A DNA stretch of 64,000 nucleotides from CAIXSC01 sp046349915 (GTDB lineage Bacteria; Planctomycetota; Planctomycetia; Pirellulales; Pirellulaceae): NCBI GenBank assembly GCA_046349915.1, contig JAXMBL010000009.1, positions 248,001-312,000 on the forward strand, in the 5' to 3' direction. Numbering within the stretch: the first letter of the stretch is position 1; the number at the start of each line of letters is the position of its first letter. Shown one piece after another: positions 43,288 through 51,871 of the stretch. The position numbers were made by a program, and so were the translations under genes. The notes under the pieces were generated by a model, which made no database searches, was not told the origin of the DNA, and was given only the letters and a program-made list of their open reading frames with translations.

Positions 43288-44301
43288 ATGAATTCAGTCG
43301 AAAAGCACAGGCGACGAGTGGGATTCACGCTCGTCGAATTGTTGGTGGTTATTGCGATCATCGGCGTATTGGTGGCGTTGCTGCTGCCAGCGGTCCAAGC
43401 AGCTCGCGATGCGGCTCGCCGCAGCCAATCGCAAAACAACTTGAAGCAACTCGGGCTCGCCGCGGCCAATTTCCACGACACCTTCCAGCATTTGCCGAAT
43501 AGTGGCGGCTACGATTACGCGGGGGGAGCGAACAACACGTCCCCTTACCAGACGACCTCGAATGGCGTCGTGGTTCCGACGCCCAATGTGCATACGGTGA
43601 TCCCTGGCTATGGAGCGTTTCGGCCGCGGTGGGGCGATCCCACTCGTCCGCCTCAGTATCAGCTAGGCTCGACGTTCTACTCCCTGCTCCCTTACTTGGA
43701 GCAGCAAGCGTTGTTCGACGATCCGCTGACTTGCTACCGAACGGGTCTTTCGGTGTTCTATATGGCATCGCGTCGCCGCGGCACTTACGCCGTTCCCGCG
43801 ACTGACTCGGTCTATCCCGGCTGGAGTTACAGTGACGGCGGCTTGGGGCCCTGCGGCCGAACCGACTATGCCGCCAACGAAATCGTTTTCTGGACCACCT
43901 ATGCGGGATGGGGCAAAGTCTCGGGCTTCCAGAGCATCACGGACGGAACATCGAACACGGTCTTCTTTGGTGAGAAGGCCATGGCGCTGCGAGCCTACAC
44001 GGTTGGGTCGTTCTACTGGGACGAGCCGTGGGTGTTGGGCGGGAATGGCGGCGTCGGGCGCTGCGGCTACGAATTGTATGGCGACCGAATTCTGAACAAT
44101 TTTTCAGATCGAGTGTCGGGCGCTGGCTGGAACGACGGGCAGTATTCGTGCGGTGGCGGCAATTGGGGCACCCCGAGCGCTGGCGGTCCTCAATTCGCCA
44201 TGGGCGACGGCAGTGTGCGGATGATTAGTTTCACCGTCGATCCCACGGTCATGCACAACTTGATTCGTCCTGGCGATGGCAATGCCGTGGCTTTCCCGTA
44301 A
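43288..44301 (+). CDS. DUF1559 family protein with prepilin-type N-terminus
   Basis: 337 residues. The N-terminus is a type IV prepilin-like leader and helix (GFTLVELLVVIAIIGVLVALLLPAVQAAR), the hallmark of the planctomycete DUF1559/major-pilin-like family. The body has typical blocks: SQNNLKQLGLAAANFHDTF, FYSLLPYLEQQALF, the DGTSNTVFFGEKAM region, and the near-C-terminal GPQFAMGDGSVRMI. The usual MQCxNNLKQ Cys is replaced (SQSQNNLKQ). Start at 43288 has AAGGGGGA about six bases upstream; 43258 would add ten residues. Probably an exported pilus- or pseudopilus-like surface protein. It shares an operator with the ynj-like operon, which suggests co-regulation. Confidence 0.9.
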   Translation: MNSVEKHRRRVGFTLVELLVVIAIIGVLVALLLPAVQAARDAARRSQSQNNLKQLGLAAANFHDTFQHLPNSGGYDYAGGANNTSPYQTTSNGVVVPTPNVHTVIPGYGAFRPRWGDPTRPPQYQLGSTFYSLLPYLEQQALFDDPLTCYRTGLSVFYMASRRRGTYAVPATDSVYPGWSYSDGGLGPCGRTDYAANEIVFWTTYAGWGKVSGFQSITDGTSNTVFFGEKAMALRAYTVGSFYWDEPWVLGGNGGVGRCGYELYGDRILNNFSDRVSGAGWNDGQYSCGGGNWGTPSAGGPQFAMGDGSVRMISFTVDPTVMHNLIRPGDGNAVAFP

Positions 44302-44687
44302 TGAATCTGACCCGAAAAGCGACTTAGCTAGAGCGACTTAGCTAAAGCGGCTCGACGACAGCGCCGCGATTCTGATTGGGGGGAGTGTGACGTGGGGAAG
44401 CTCGCGGTGTTTCCAAGAGTTAGCGAAGCGCGGGCGCGACGGAGGGCGACAAGCTCACCAAGTGCAACCGTATCGAATGTAACTCGATTGCTCGACAAGT
44501 TGGCCAAGCGAGTCGGCAAACCCCAGTATGCGGACCCGAAGCAGACCCCATGGCAGATCGATGTCCCCGCGGCAGGGCTGACGGATCAGTTGTTCGACGT
44601 CAAGTGACAAGCAAGTCTGACCGTCGTCGCTTGGTTTCAGATTGAGGTTACTGTCATTGTTGCTCATCCGAAAAGGAACATTGGAGC
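44302..44687. other. Intergenic region with a possible small ORF
   Basis: About 386 nt between the DUF1559 and VOC genes. It starts with a short duplication (GCGACTTAGCTAGA, GCGACTTAGCTAAA at 44320-44346). A 71-codon frame (44392-44607) is the only candidate gene. The final ~80 nt show nothing recognisable. Confidence 0.5.
44392..44607 (+). CDS. Possible small hypothetical protein
   Basis: 71 codons beginning with GTG, with GGGGGGAG about six to eight bases upstream. The sequence is basic at the N-terminus and ends PWQIDVPAAGLTDQLFDVK, with no domain I recognise. Position directly after a DUF1559 gene, where planctomycetes often carry a short lineage-specific gene, is the main support. It could equally be a remnant of a longer gene. 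Confidence 0.35.
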   Translation: MGKLAVFPRVSEARARRRATSSPSATVSNVTRLLDKLAKRVGKPQYADPKQTPWQIDVPAAGLTDQLFDVK

Positions 44688-45386
44688 ATGATTAGTCCAT
44701 TGCCATCGACCCAGAACCGCACGCCTCGCGAGGCGCTGAATCAAATAAAGTTCCACGCCTGTTTGAACGTGTCCGATTTGGGGAAGTCGCTCGAGTTCTA
44801 TACGGCGCTGTTGGGCGCGCCCCCCGTGAAGGCCTACGAGGACTATGCGAAATTCGAAATCGACGTCCCTCCACTGATCCTGTCGTTGAAGCCCAAGCGA
44901 GCCTGCGTGGGGGGCCCTCTTAACCATCTCGGCCTGCGACTCACGTCGCTCGCCGACTTCGAAGCGACGCTCGAGCGGATGCGAGCCGTCACGACGCGCA
45001 TTGGTCGGCAAGACGATGTGCAGTGCTGTTACGCGCGGCAGACGAAGCTGTGGATCACCGATCCCGATGGCACTTTGTGGGAAATCTATTTGTTCCACGA
45101 CGATATCACCGACTGGGGCGAAAAGCATAACAAAGTCAAACTGTGGTCGGCCCCACTGAAAGCGTTCGGGGTGCGCGGAGTCATTTCACGCTGGTGGAAC
45201 AATGCGTTCGGGTCGAGGCACGAGCGGGGCGTGACGGTTGTTGATCCCGACGAAGCGATGAGTGGACCCGAGGCAGCCGATGAGGCGGCTCGGCTGATGG
45301 CCCAGCGCGTCAACGAAGCCGGATCATGCACCGTACCCGCCGAAAACTCCGAAGGATGCGCCAATCCGAGCCAGTTTAAGCGCTAG
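44688..45386 (+). CDS. ArsI/CadI-like VOC dioxygenase
   Basis: 232-residue vicinal-oxygen-chelate protein. The metal ligands appear as His in FHACLNVSDL, His in PLNHLGLRL and Glu in DGTLWEIYLF. The vicinal Cys pair in VQCCYARQTKLWITDPDG is at the position of the As(III)-binding Cys pair of ArsI, the C-As lyase that demethylates organoarsenicals. ArsI/CadI relatives are about 120-160 residues; here ~85 extra C-terminal residues (KVKLWSAPLKAFGVRGVIS onward) are not from the family I know. Substrate may be an organoarsenical or another compound. It starts a run with an unknown protein (5 nt gap) and a YnjF-like enzyme, so it may act on a lipid or its headgroup. Confidence 0.78.
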   Translation: MISPLPSTQNRTPREALNQIKFHACLNVSDLGKSLEFYTALLGAPPVKAYEDYAKFEIDVPPLILSLKPKRACVGGPLNHLGLRLTSLADFEATLERMRAVTTRIGRQDDVQCCYARQTKLWITDPDGTLWEIYLFHDDITDWGEKHNKVKLWSAPLKAFGVRGVISRWWNNAFGSRHERGVTVVDPDEAMSGPEAADEAARLMAQRVNEAGSCTVPAENSEGCANPSQFKR

Positions 45387-45391
45387 ATCCG

Positions 45392-46447
45392 ATGACCCGC
45401 TTGCTGAGAAGTTCGATGTCCAGTTCAGTGGCTGAAGAGGTCGCAGACGCCGAATCGCGTCTGGTCGAACCGTCGTCGTCCACAAGCAAGCCTCAGGACG
45501 ACTCGCTTACTTGGCGCGACGACATGGCTTACTGGGCGTCGATCCCTTGGCATTGGGCGCGAGGGATGGCTCGGAACGGCAGCGACATTCTCCGCGTGCT
45601 CGATCTGCTCAAGTTTCGCCCGTTCCCCGCGGGACTCGTCGGACTCGATCATCCCTGGGTGACCGGAATCAGTCCCCATACGGGCGAACCAGTCTGGTTT
45701 AGCAATGTCATCCTTCGCTCGCCGCCCAACGCCGCGACCAAAGACGTTGACGACAAAACCGTGCTCTTGGCAAACGGTCGATTCCTGATGACTCGAGTGC
45801 GACAGTCGGCGGTGTTGCCCGAGTTGCCGATCGGTCGAGCTCGCCGCATGCCCCATGCCATCAATTACATGCATGGGAGTTCGCATTACAACAGCGGCAT
45901 CATTCTCTTGAACGACCTGCGAGACGCCTATCGGCACGTGAATGACCCACGATTTCGCGCCGAACTGCGGCGATTCGTGGCATGCGAGCGTCGCGAGGTG
46001 CTGTTTCTCTTGCGAAATCGCGAGTACGACGCCAAGGACTACGCTTATCTGTCGTGCTGCATGCGGACTCACTTCCATTGGTTCTGCAACCCCAACGGTC
46101 CAGGACCGCGAGTTTTGTGGGGCAACTATGGGCCATACCCGGCCGCCAATCTGATCACCGGCCATTGGTCGGACGACGTCTATGCGCTGCGAAGCGAGGG
46201 TGGAGCTAGCAAGGTAGCTCGTCCACCCGTGCAGGCTGGCGAGTATTTTCAGCAGGGACCTTATGATCGTGGTCGCGATCATGCGGTCTGGCCCGAAAAA
46301 ATGCTCGCTTACCTCAACTACTATCGAGTACGAGCGCGGGGCGCCAAAGGCGGAATGTTCTTCGTGGACCGGCGGCACGTTTACAGCAATCAGATTGCCA
46401 ACCGTCAAGAGCGGGGGTTGGAAGTCGAGGAACGAGCCGTGTTCTAG
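45392..46447 (+). CDS. Uncharacterised protein between ArsI-like and YnjF-like genes
   Basis: 351 residues that I do not recognise. The N-terminal ~40 residues are Ser/Glu-rich and probably disordered. The rest has several conserved-looking blocks: DDMAYWASIPWHWARGMAR, HAINYMHGSSHYNSG, YLSCCMRTHFHWFCNPNGPGPRV, NLITGHW and GGMFFVDRRHVYSNQIANRQ. There are many His, Cys and Trp residues, suggesting a metal-binding or enzymatic role, but no known catalytic signature. No signal peptide or membrane helix. ATG 45392 is five bases after the VOC stop; ATG 45416 with GAGAAG upstream is an alternative start. Its place between the two enzymes suggests a shared pathway. Confidence 0.7.
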   Translation: MTRLLRSSMSSSVAEEVADAESRLVEPSSSTSKPQDDSLTWRDDMAYWASIPWHWARGMARNGSDILRVLDLLKFRPFPAGLVGLDHPWVTGISPHTGEPVWFSNVILRSPPNAATKDVDDKTVLLANGRFLMTRVRQSAVLPELPIGRARRMPHAINYMHGSSHYNSGIILLNDLRDAYRHVNDPRFRAELRRFVACERREVLFLLRNREYDAKDYAYLSCCMRTHFHWFCNPNGPGPRVLWGNYGPYPAANLITGHWSDDVYALRSEGGASKVARPPVQAGEYFQQGPYDRGRDHAVWPEKMLAYLNYYRVRARGAKGGMFFVDRRHVYSNQIANRQERGLEVEERAVF

Positions 46448-46491
46448 ACTGCTGTCACGATTCGCAATTCCTCGCATCGAGGTGCCTTGCG

Positions 46492-47115
46492 GTGCTTGAT
46501 CGACCTGTTCGGCGCTTGATTGATCCTTGGCTTGAGTACCCCGCCAAGCTCCTGTTCCGTTGCGGCGTGAGCGCGACTGCCATTACGGGGACGGGGTTTG
46601 TCGTCGGCATGCTCGGCTGCGCGGCGTTGGCCTGGCGCTACTATGCAATCGCGCTCGTCTGCGTTTTGCTCAACCGACTAGCCGACGGACTCGATGGCAT
46701 GGTCGCTCGACGTAAAGGCTCGACCGATGCCGGCGGCTTCCTCGATATCGTGCTCGACACTATTTTCTACTCGGCCGTGCCCTTGGGGTTCGCGGTGGGC
46801 GAACCCCAGGTATTGCTCCCCGCGATCTTTCTCGTGCAAAGTTTCATGGGCACGACATCATCCTTCCTGGCGTTCGCCATCGTCTCCGCGAAACGTGGCG
46901 TGACCGCAGGCTGGGGAGGCGCGAAGTCCTTCTACTATCACGTAGGCTTGATGGAGGGGACCGAGACCGTGTTGTTCCTGACCGCATTCTGTCTGTTTCC
47001 CAGTCGCTTTGCTCTCCTGGCCTGGACCTTCGGCTCACTCTGCTGGCTGACGACGGCCATCCGAATCATTACCGCACTCCTGGTCTTTCGGACGGAAGAA
47101 AAGTCGAAAAACTGA
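46492..47115 (+). CDS. ynjF: YnjF-like CDP-alcohol phosphatidyltransferase
   Basis: Integral membrane phospholipid-headgroup transferase of 207 residues. The CDP-alcohol motif reads LADGLDGMVARRKGSTDAGGFLDIVLDTIFY: the D-G-x2-A-R core and the two downstream Asp are present, with a seven-residue gap to the Gly as in YnjF rather than the classical eight. Other YnjF-like blocks: LIDPWLEYPAKLLF, TSSFLAFAIVSAKRG, KSFYYHVGLMEGTETVLFL and CWLTTAIRIITALL. About six membrane helices. In E. coli, ynjF lies beside ynjBCD, as here. The alcohol acceptor is unknown. GTG start with GAGG about nine bases upstream. Probably the last gene of the ArsI-like-unknown-YnjF run. Confidence 0.87.
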   Translation: MLDRPVRRLIDPWLEYPAKLLFRCGVSATAITGTGFVVGMLGCAALAWRYYAIALVCVLLNRLADGLDGMVARRKGSTDAGGFLDIVLDTIFYSAVPLGFAVGEPQVLLPAIFLVQSFMGTTSSFLAFAIVSAKRGVTAGWGGAKSFYYHVGLMEGTETVLFLTAFCLFPSRFALLAWTFGSLCWLTTAIRIITALLVFRTEEKSKN

Positions 47116-47213
47116 GCTAGCGCTAGCCCGGATTAGTCAAGACATTCCGGATGTCGTTCACAAGTCATTGGTGCGCCTTCACAAACCAGATCTATGGCAG
47201 CCCGACTGCCACC

Positions 47214-47245
47214 ATCAGTGAAGATCAGTGACGATAAGTGTTCCC
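47214..47245 (+). repeat. GATCAGTG...GTGTTCCC repeat copy
   Basis: Copy ending GACGATAAGTGTTCCC, just upstream of the WD40 remnant's stop and downstream of the YnjF-like gene. Confidence 0.78.
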
Positions 47246-47266
47246 ACATCTCTGCTGCAGGGCCGA

Positions 47267-47635
47267 TCATTCTCGACGCATAGCCCACAGACGCACGGCG
47301 CCGTCGCCAGCGCCGGCCGCAATCCCACGGCCATCGCTCGACACGGCTAAACTCAACACCTCGCCCGTGTGTTGCCATGCGCGTCCCGACTTGCCGGACG
47401 GCAACTCCCAGCTCTTCACATGGCCTGGCCGATTCCAATCCCCGTTGGACGAATAAAGCGTCTGGGAATCTGGAGCGAACGCCACGGCCCAAACGTCGCT
47501 CTCATGACCGCGAAAATCGAGCTTTACAGCGAACGAGTCAACCGACCAGACCTTGATGCCGCCATAACGCAGGCCCGCGGCCAGCCAACGACCGTCGCGC
47601 GACGCCGCGATGCTCCTGACCTCGCCGTCGTTTCG
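47267..47635 (-). pseudogene. WD40-repeat remnant in frame after DUF1501 stop
   Basis: The frame following the DUF1501 TAG stop stays open for 122 codons and encodes about three WD40 blades: IAASRDGRWLAAGLRYGGIKVWSV, then HESDVWAVAFAPDSQTLYSSN and LSLAVSSDGRGIAAGAGDGAVRLWA. There is no start codon at the 5' end; the first possible (GTG at 47485) would lose the first blade. It is either the truncated tail of a WD40 gene, deleted up to the DUF1501 stop, or the C-terminal part of a DUF1501-WD40 fusion cut by a TAG. It ends at TGA (47267-47269). Confidence 0.7.
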
Positions 47636-48982
47636 CTAAGAGATTGCTTCGCGAATGATCGGAGCATCCTCCACGATCAGTTTCACGGGCCGATTGGCGG
47701 GCGTATGCACAATCGTGTCGGGATCGATCCCCAGCAGATGGTAAAGGGTACGGCCGAAGCTCTCGACCTTGTAGAACTTGTCCACCACCTGCTCGCCCAA
47801 CTTGTCTGTCGCACCGACGATGCAACCGCGATTGAAACCACCGCCCGCCGCCAACACAAATTGGGCATAGTCCCAATGGTCGCGTCCCGCGCTAGCCTCT
47901 TTCGGCTTGTCGATCTTTGGTTTGCGTCCCATTTCGCCGAGCGCCAGCACGATCGTCGAGTCGAGCAGGCCGCGTTCCTCGAGATCGTCCAGCAATGCGG
48001 CGAGACAGCTATCGAACATCGGAATCTGCTGGCGGCCCGCTGTGAAGTTGTCGCCGTGCCAATCCCAGTATCCGAGGTTGAAATGCACAACCGGCACGCC
48101 CGCCTCGATCAATCGTCTAGCGAGCAGGAAGTGGAGCGGATCACCGATGGGATACTTGTGCTTTTCGGGTTTGTTACGAGTGAACCGTTCCACCGACGAG
48201 GCTGGTTCTTTGGAGACATCGAGCGCCGCTCGCAATTTGGGAGACCGCAGCAGATTGAAGGCCGTGCGTTGATGCTCGTCGAGCCCCGCGATCATCTCAT
48301 CCATCGCATCGTCGCGTCGCAAACGTTTGTCGAGTAATCGCAGCAGGTCGACATTGCGATCCAGCGCGGGCAAATCAAGCTGTGGCGTCAGCATTCGCGT
48401 CACGGCATCTTTGTCCTTGAGCGGCTGCATGACGAACGGTGCATGCGCCGCTCCGAGCAGATTCCGCGACAATGCGTTGTGCGTGTGCACATCGATCTCG
48501 TCGAGCACCACGAAGGTCGGCAGTTCCGCGGGCCCTGGACGCAGCTTGTTCACCACGCTGCCATACATCGGGTACTCGTCGCTGCCAGTCGTGAGTCGCG
48601 GATTGCCGGTGAGCCAATAGAGAGGCGCCTGGCTGTGATCGCCCGGCTTATTCATCGTGGTGACCGACCGAATCACGGTGTACTTGTCGGCTCGCTTCGC
48701 TAACTCAGGCAACAACTCCCCGACCTGCAGACCCGGCAACTTGGTCGCAATCGGTTGAAACACGCCGCGATAGTCTTCCGAGGCGTCGGGCTTCATATCG
48801 AACATGTCGAGGTGCGGAGGACCTCCACCCAGCCAGCAGACGATCATCTGCTTGGCCTTCGCCTTCGCTGCTCCCGTGCGAGCTGAACCTTCCCGCGCCA
48901 CGCTCTGGGCGCGGATCAAATCGAGCGAGCCGATACCACACAGGCCCAATCCACCCACTCGCAAAAAGTCGCGTCGATACAT
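47636..48982 (-). CDS. DUF1501 family protein (sulfatase-like, Tat-exported)
   Basis: 448 residues with a twin-arginine leader right at the N-terminus (MYRRDFLRVGGLGLCGIGSLDLIRA). Landmarks: MIVCWLGGGPPHLDMFDMKPDASEDYRGVFQPI, IRSVTTMNKPGDHSQAPLYWLTG, VVHFNLGYWDWHGDNFTAGRQQIPMFD, and the C-terminal VLALGEMGRKPKID-x-DHWDYAQFVLAAGGGF. The metal-region phrase reads GEMGRKPKI instead of the GEFGRTPxx seen in the other two paralogues. It follows the DUF1549/1553 gene (44 nt gap) in the classic planctomycete pair. The TAG stop is read in frame into WD40 sequence. Confidence 0.9.
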   Translation of the reverse strand: MYRRDFLRVGGLGLCGIGSLDLIRAQSVAREGSARTGAAKAKAKQMIVCWLGGGPPHLDMFDMKPDASEDYRGVFQPIATKLPGLQVGELLPELAKRADKYTVIRSVTTMNKPGDHSQAPLYWLTGNPRLTTGSDEYPMYGSVVNKLRPGPAELPTFVVLDEIDVHTHNALSRNLLGAAHAPFVMQPLKDKDAVTRMLTPQLDLPALDRNVDLLRLLDKRLRRDDAMDEMIAGLDEHQRTAFNLLRSPKLRAALDVSKEPASSVERFTRNKPEKHKYPIGDPLHFLLARRLIEAGVPVVHFNLGYWDWHGDNFTAGRQQIPMFDSCLAALLDDLEERGLLDSTIVLALGEMGRKPKIDKPKEASAGRDHWDYAQFVLAAGGGFNRGCIVGATDKLGEQVVDKFYKVESFGRTLYHLLGIDPDTIVHTPANRPVKLIVEDAPIIREAIS

Positions 48983-49026
48983 GGCGTCAGGACAGGCATC
49001 AAGCCTGCGCCCTCCTCAGGTTTCGA

Positions 49027-51828
49027 TCAGTGCTGCAACAGGAACTCACGAGTATTCAGCAAGCTCCACAGGATACCGTACCAAGCCCCCGCCATTGAAC
49101 CCTCGGCCACCCCCTTATCGGCGCTCGCCTTAACAGCGTTCGCCTTATCAGGGGCCGCCTTTTCGCTTGAGGACCCGCTTTCGGCCTCCTGGGGATTAGC
49201 CAGGAACGTGACGCAGGCGGCACGCTCTTCTTCCGATGGAAAACGACTGACGGTTGCCAAAAACAGCTCGTCGACTTTGTCGGCCAAAGCACGCTCGTCT
49301 CGGATTAACTTCGCGACTCGCCCCCCTGGATCCTTAATTTTTTCCCAGACTCGGGGGTGATTTGCTAGAGTCAGCACGTGAAAAACGGAGCCATTCGCGT
49401 CCCGTTCACAGTCACACTGGACGGCCGCATTCCGCGGAGGGCGGCCGTAGGTTTCCAGCATATAAGCGACAAAAGGGTTCCGCGGCGCGAACGGGACCTG
49501 AACCGTCGTCATGGCTTCGGGCCAGTGATAGTACTTCATGTCCATGTTTTCCGTCGTTCCCGTGGCCGTATTGAGGGCGTCGACCAAGACTTCGGCCGGC
49601 AACCGCCGCAGCGGGAACGCGGCGTAGTGCGTGCGGTCAGCCTCCGAACCGGCCGCCGGCGTCGACGACTGCTGGTACGTGCGACTAGTCAAGATCACTC
49701 GATGCAGCCACCGCAGATCGTAGGCGTTGGCAATGAACCCTTGGCAAAGTTGATCCAATAGCTCCGGGTGAGTCGCCGGATTGAACGCGGACAGATTATC
49801 GGGCGGATCGATGATCCCTCGACCGAAATAATGCGCCCAAACTCGATTCACGATCGCGCGAGCAAAGTAGGGATTGTCGGGCGATCGCATCCACGCGACG
49901 ACCGATCGCCGAGGATCATCGCTGGCCCCTACCTCCACCGGCTCGACGGCGCCCAGCAGCCGAAATCGCTTCGACTCGCGAGTTCCCAAAGTGCTAGTGA
50001 CCTTGGCGGGCGGCGAATCGTCGACTAACCGACACTCCGCCTGCATCAGCCGCCGAGCGACCTCGGGCAGGGCCTTCGCGCGACGCTCTAGCTCATTCGT
50101 CTCTTCGCGATACTTGTCGGCTCGCCGTTGAGTCTCACGGAACGACTCGAGCGCGCGACGCTTGTCGGCCAGTTCTTCCTCGGCAGCTTTTGCTTTCTCG
50201 AGCTTGGTTATCTCCGCGGCTAACTTGTCTCCATCCGCCTTCGCCTTCTTGCCTTCTTCATCCAGTTTCTTCCCGTCTCCCTCTTTGCGAGCCTTCACCT
50301 GAGCTTCCAGCGTCTTGCCCTCTTCATTGAACTGCTTGAAGAAGACGGCCGCGTCCGCGAACTTCTTTTCGTTATCTCCCTGGAAGCCCACCTTCCGCAC
50401 TCGCATGAAGAAATTGGCGAAGTCGAGCAGGTCGTCTTGTTGCCATACATCGTGCGGATGGCGATGACATTGAGCACACTCGAGACGCAACCCCAGAAAC
50501 GCATGCGCAACCTGCATGGCCCCGCCCACTCCATCGGAACCTCGACGTTGCCAATAGAGATCGAGCGTGCGTCGTTGAGCGTACAGCGAAAGATCGGGGC
50601 GTCCCGGCGCATAGCCTTCGAAAAGCCGACGTACTTCGACCGAGTATTCCTCCATCGACCGCCCCTCGCGGCTGGTCGCCAGCAGAATCCTTTCGACCAA
50701 TTGATCGTAGGGCGTGTTCTCCATCAGTCGAGTTCGCAACCAAGCTTGCATTCGCGGCGCGTCGTGCTCTTTGGACAACGCGTCGGCATAGACGCCAAAG
50801 TCGGCCGCTTTCAATATGTCGCAGAACCTCATCGCCCAGAGATCGGCGTGGGCAGGCATCGCCAACAATCGCTCAATGACCTGAGTCCTCTTCTCGGGCG
50901 AAGGATCATTCAAGAACTCGCGCACCTCCTCCGCTGTCGGCAGTTGACCTGTCACATCCAACGACACACGACGCAAGAAGGTTGAGTCATCGCACAAAGG
51001 AGCCGGCGCTAATCGCAACTGCTGCAATTTGGTCAACACATGCGAGTCGACAAAATGGTGCGCGAATATCCCTGTGGAAGAAGGCGCCTCGGCCCGTGGA
51101 ACCAAGACGCGAGCTGCCGCGGGTTGAGCTCGATAGCGCACCACCAAGCCCGCGTCTCCCACGCCTTCAGCGGTAACGTGTCCCGTCGAGTTGACGACGG
51201 CGACCGACCGATCGAGTGAATCGAAGCTACAGAAGCGAGTAACATCTTCGGTAGTGCCATCCGCAAACTCGGCGGAAACTCGCAGAGTAAAGGACTCGCC
51301 AGGCGCGATGACACTCGAGGCCGGCTCGACCACCAACCGTTTGAGCGCCGATGGTTGTGGCTCGTCGAGCGGTGCGTGGGCGGAGAGCCAATCGAGGAGC
51401 AACTGGTAATCGGGCGAGCCCACGGTGAGTCGCCGTCCGCCACCGTGTGGCACTTGACCGGTCGCCTTCAGCAGCAACAGACTTTGACGTGGCTCGACGA
51501 GATTGATGCGTCGTCCCGCCGATTCGCGAGTAATCCGCTCGTAGTCTCCCGATGGATCAGCGCTGAACATGGAGAGCTGAAAGCCATTGCGGCCCTTCAC
51601 GGCGCCGTGACAAGTCCCACCATTGCAACCAAGCTTTCCGAGCAACGCGGCGACATGCCGCTGGAACGAAGGGATCTCATTCGCCGACGCCACACGACTG
51701 CTCCCCGTCGCAACCTCCTCCGCCTTGCCACCATGGGCCTGCCATCCCCACATCACCCCGAACACAATCAAAGTGACTCGCAATCCACCGACAGCGGCAA
51801 GACGACCTTGTGCATCGCGAGTGATCAT
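49027..51828 (-). CDS. DUF1549/DUF1553 domain protein with BIG2-like domain
   Basis: 933-residue exported protein with an N-terminal hydrophobic segment (LRVTLIVFGVMWGWQA). It carries a c-type-haem-like CNGGTCHG (about residue 70), then a BIG2-like Ig domain (FTLRVSAEFADGTTEDVTRFCSFD). The DUF1549 block follows (LRRVSLDVTGQLPTAEEVREFL, MRFCDILKAADFG, FLGLRLECAQCHRHPHDVWQQDDLLDFANFF), then a charged coiled-coil of Lys/Glu/Ala (about 510-580), then DUF1553 (YFARAIVNRVWAHYFGRGIIDPPDNLSAFNPATHPELL through YMLETYGRPPRN). Family proteins are planctomycete-specific, sometimes linked to complex polysaccharide or sulfatide use; role not proven. Pairs with the DUF1501 gene that follows. An Ala/Lys-rich insert (KAAPDKANAVKASADKG) is unusual. 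Confidence 0.92.
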   Translation of the reverse strand: MITRDAQGRLAAVGGLRVTLIVFGVMWGWQAHGGKAEEVATGSSRVASANEIPSFQRHVAALLGKLGCNGGTCHGAVKGRNGFQLSMFSADPSGDYERITRESAGRRINLVEPRQSLLLLKATGQVPHGGGRRLTVGSPDYQLLLDWLSAHAPLDEPQPSALKRLVVEPASSVIAPGESFTLRVSAEFADGTTEDVTRFCSFDSLDRSVAVVNSTGHVTAEGVGDAGLVVRYRAQPAAARVLVPRAEAPSSTGIFAHHFVDSHVLTKLQQLRLAPAPLCDDSTFLRRVSLDVTGQLPTAEEVREFLNDPSPEKRTQVIERLLAMPAHADLWAMRFCDILKAADFGVYADALSKEHDAPRMQAWLRTRLMENTPYDQLVERILLATSREGRSMEEYSVEVRRLFEGYAPGRPDLSLYAQRRTLDLYWQRRGSDGVGGAMQVAHAFLGLRLECAQCHRHPHDVWQQDDLLDFANFFMRVRKVGFQGDNEKKFADAAVFFKQFNEEGKTLEAQVKARKEGDGKKLDEEGKKAKADGDKLAAEITKLEKAKAAEEELADKRRALESFRETQRRADKYREETNELERRAKALPEVARRLMQAECRLVDDSPPAKVTSTLGTRESKRFRLLGAVEPVEVGASDDPRRSVVAWMRSPDNPYFARAIVNRVWAHYFGRGIIDPPDNLSAFNPATHPELLDQLCQGFIANAYDLRWLHRVILTSRTYQQSSTPAAGSEADRTHYAAFPLRRLPAEVLVDALNTATGTTENMDMKYYHWPEAMTTVQVPFAPRNPFVAYMLETYGRPPRNAAVQCDCERDANGSVFHVLTLANHPRVWEKIKDPGGRVAKLIRDERALADKVDELFLATVSRFPSEEERAACVTFLANPQEAESGSSSEKAAPDKANAVKASADKGVAEGSMAGAWYGILWSLLNTREFLLQH

Positions 51829-51871
51829 GATTGGCCACCGTCCAGCGAGTGAATCGTCGAAGAATCAAAAA

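Noticed and set aside
44688..47115. Assigning the ArsI-like/YnjF-like run to arsenolipid synthesis
   Set aside because: The Cys pair and the phosphatidyltransferase make the idea tempting, but no ArsM, ArsS or other arsenic gene is in the window, so I report only the architecture.
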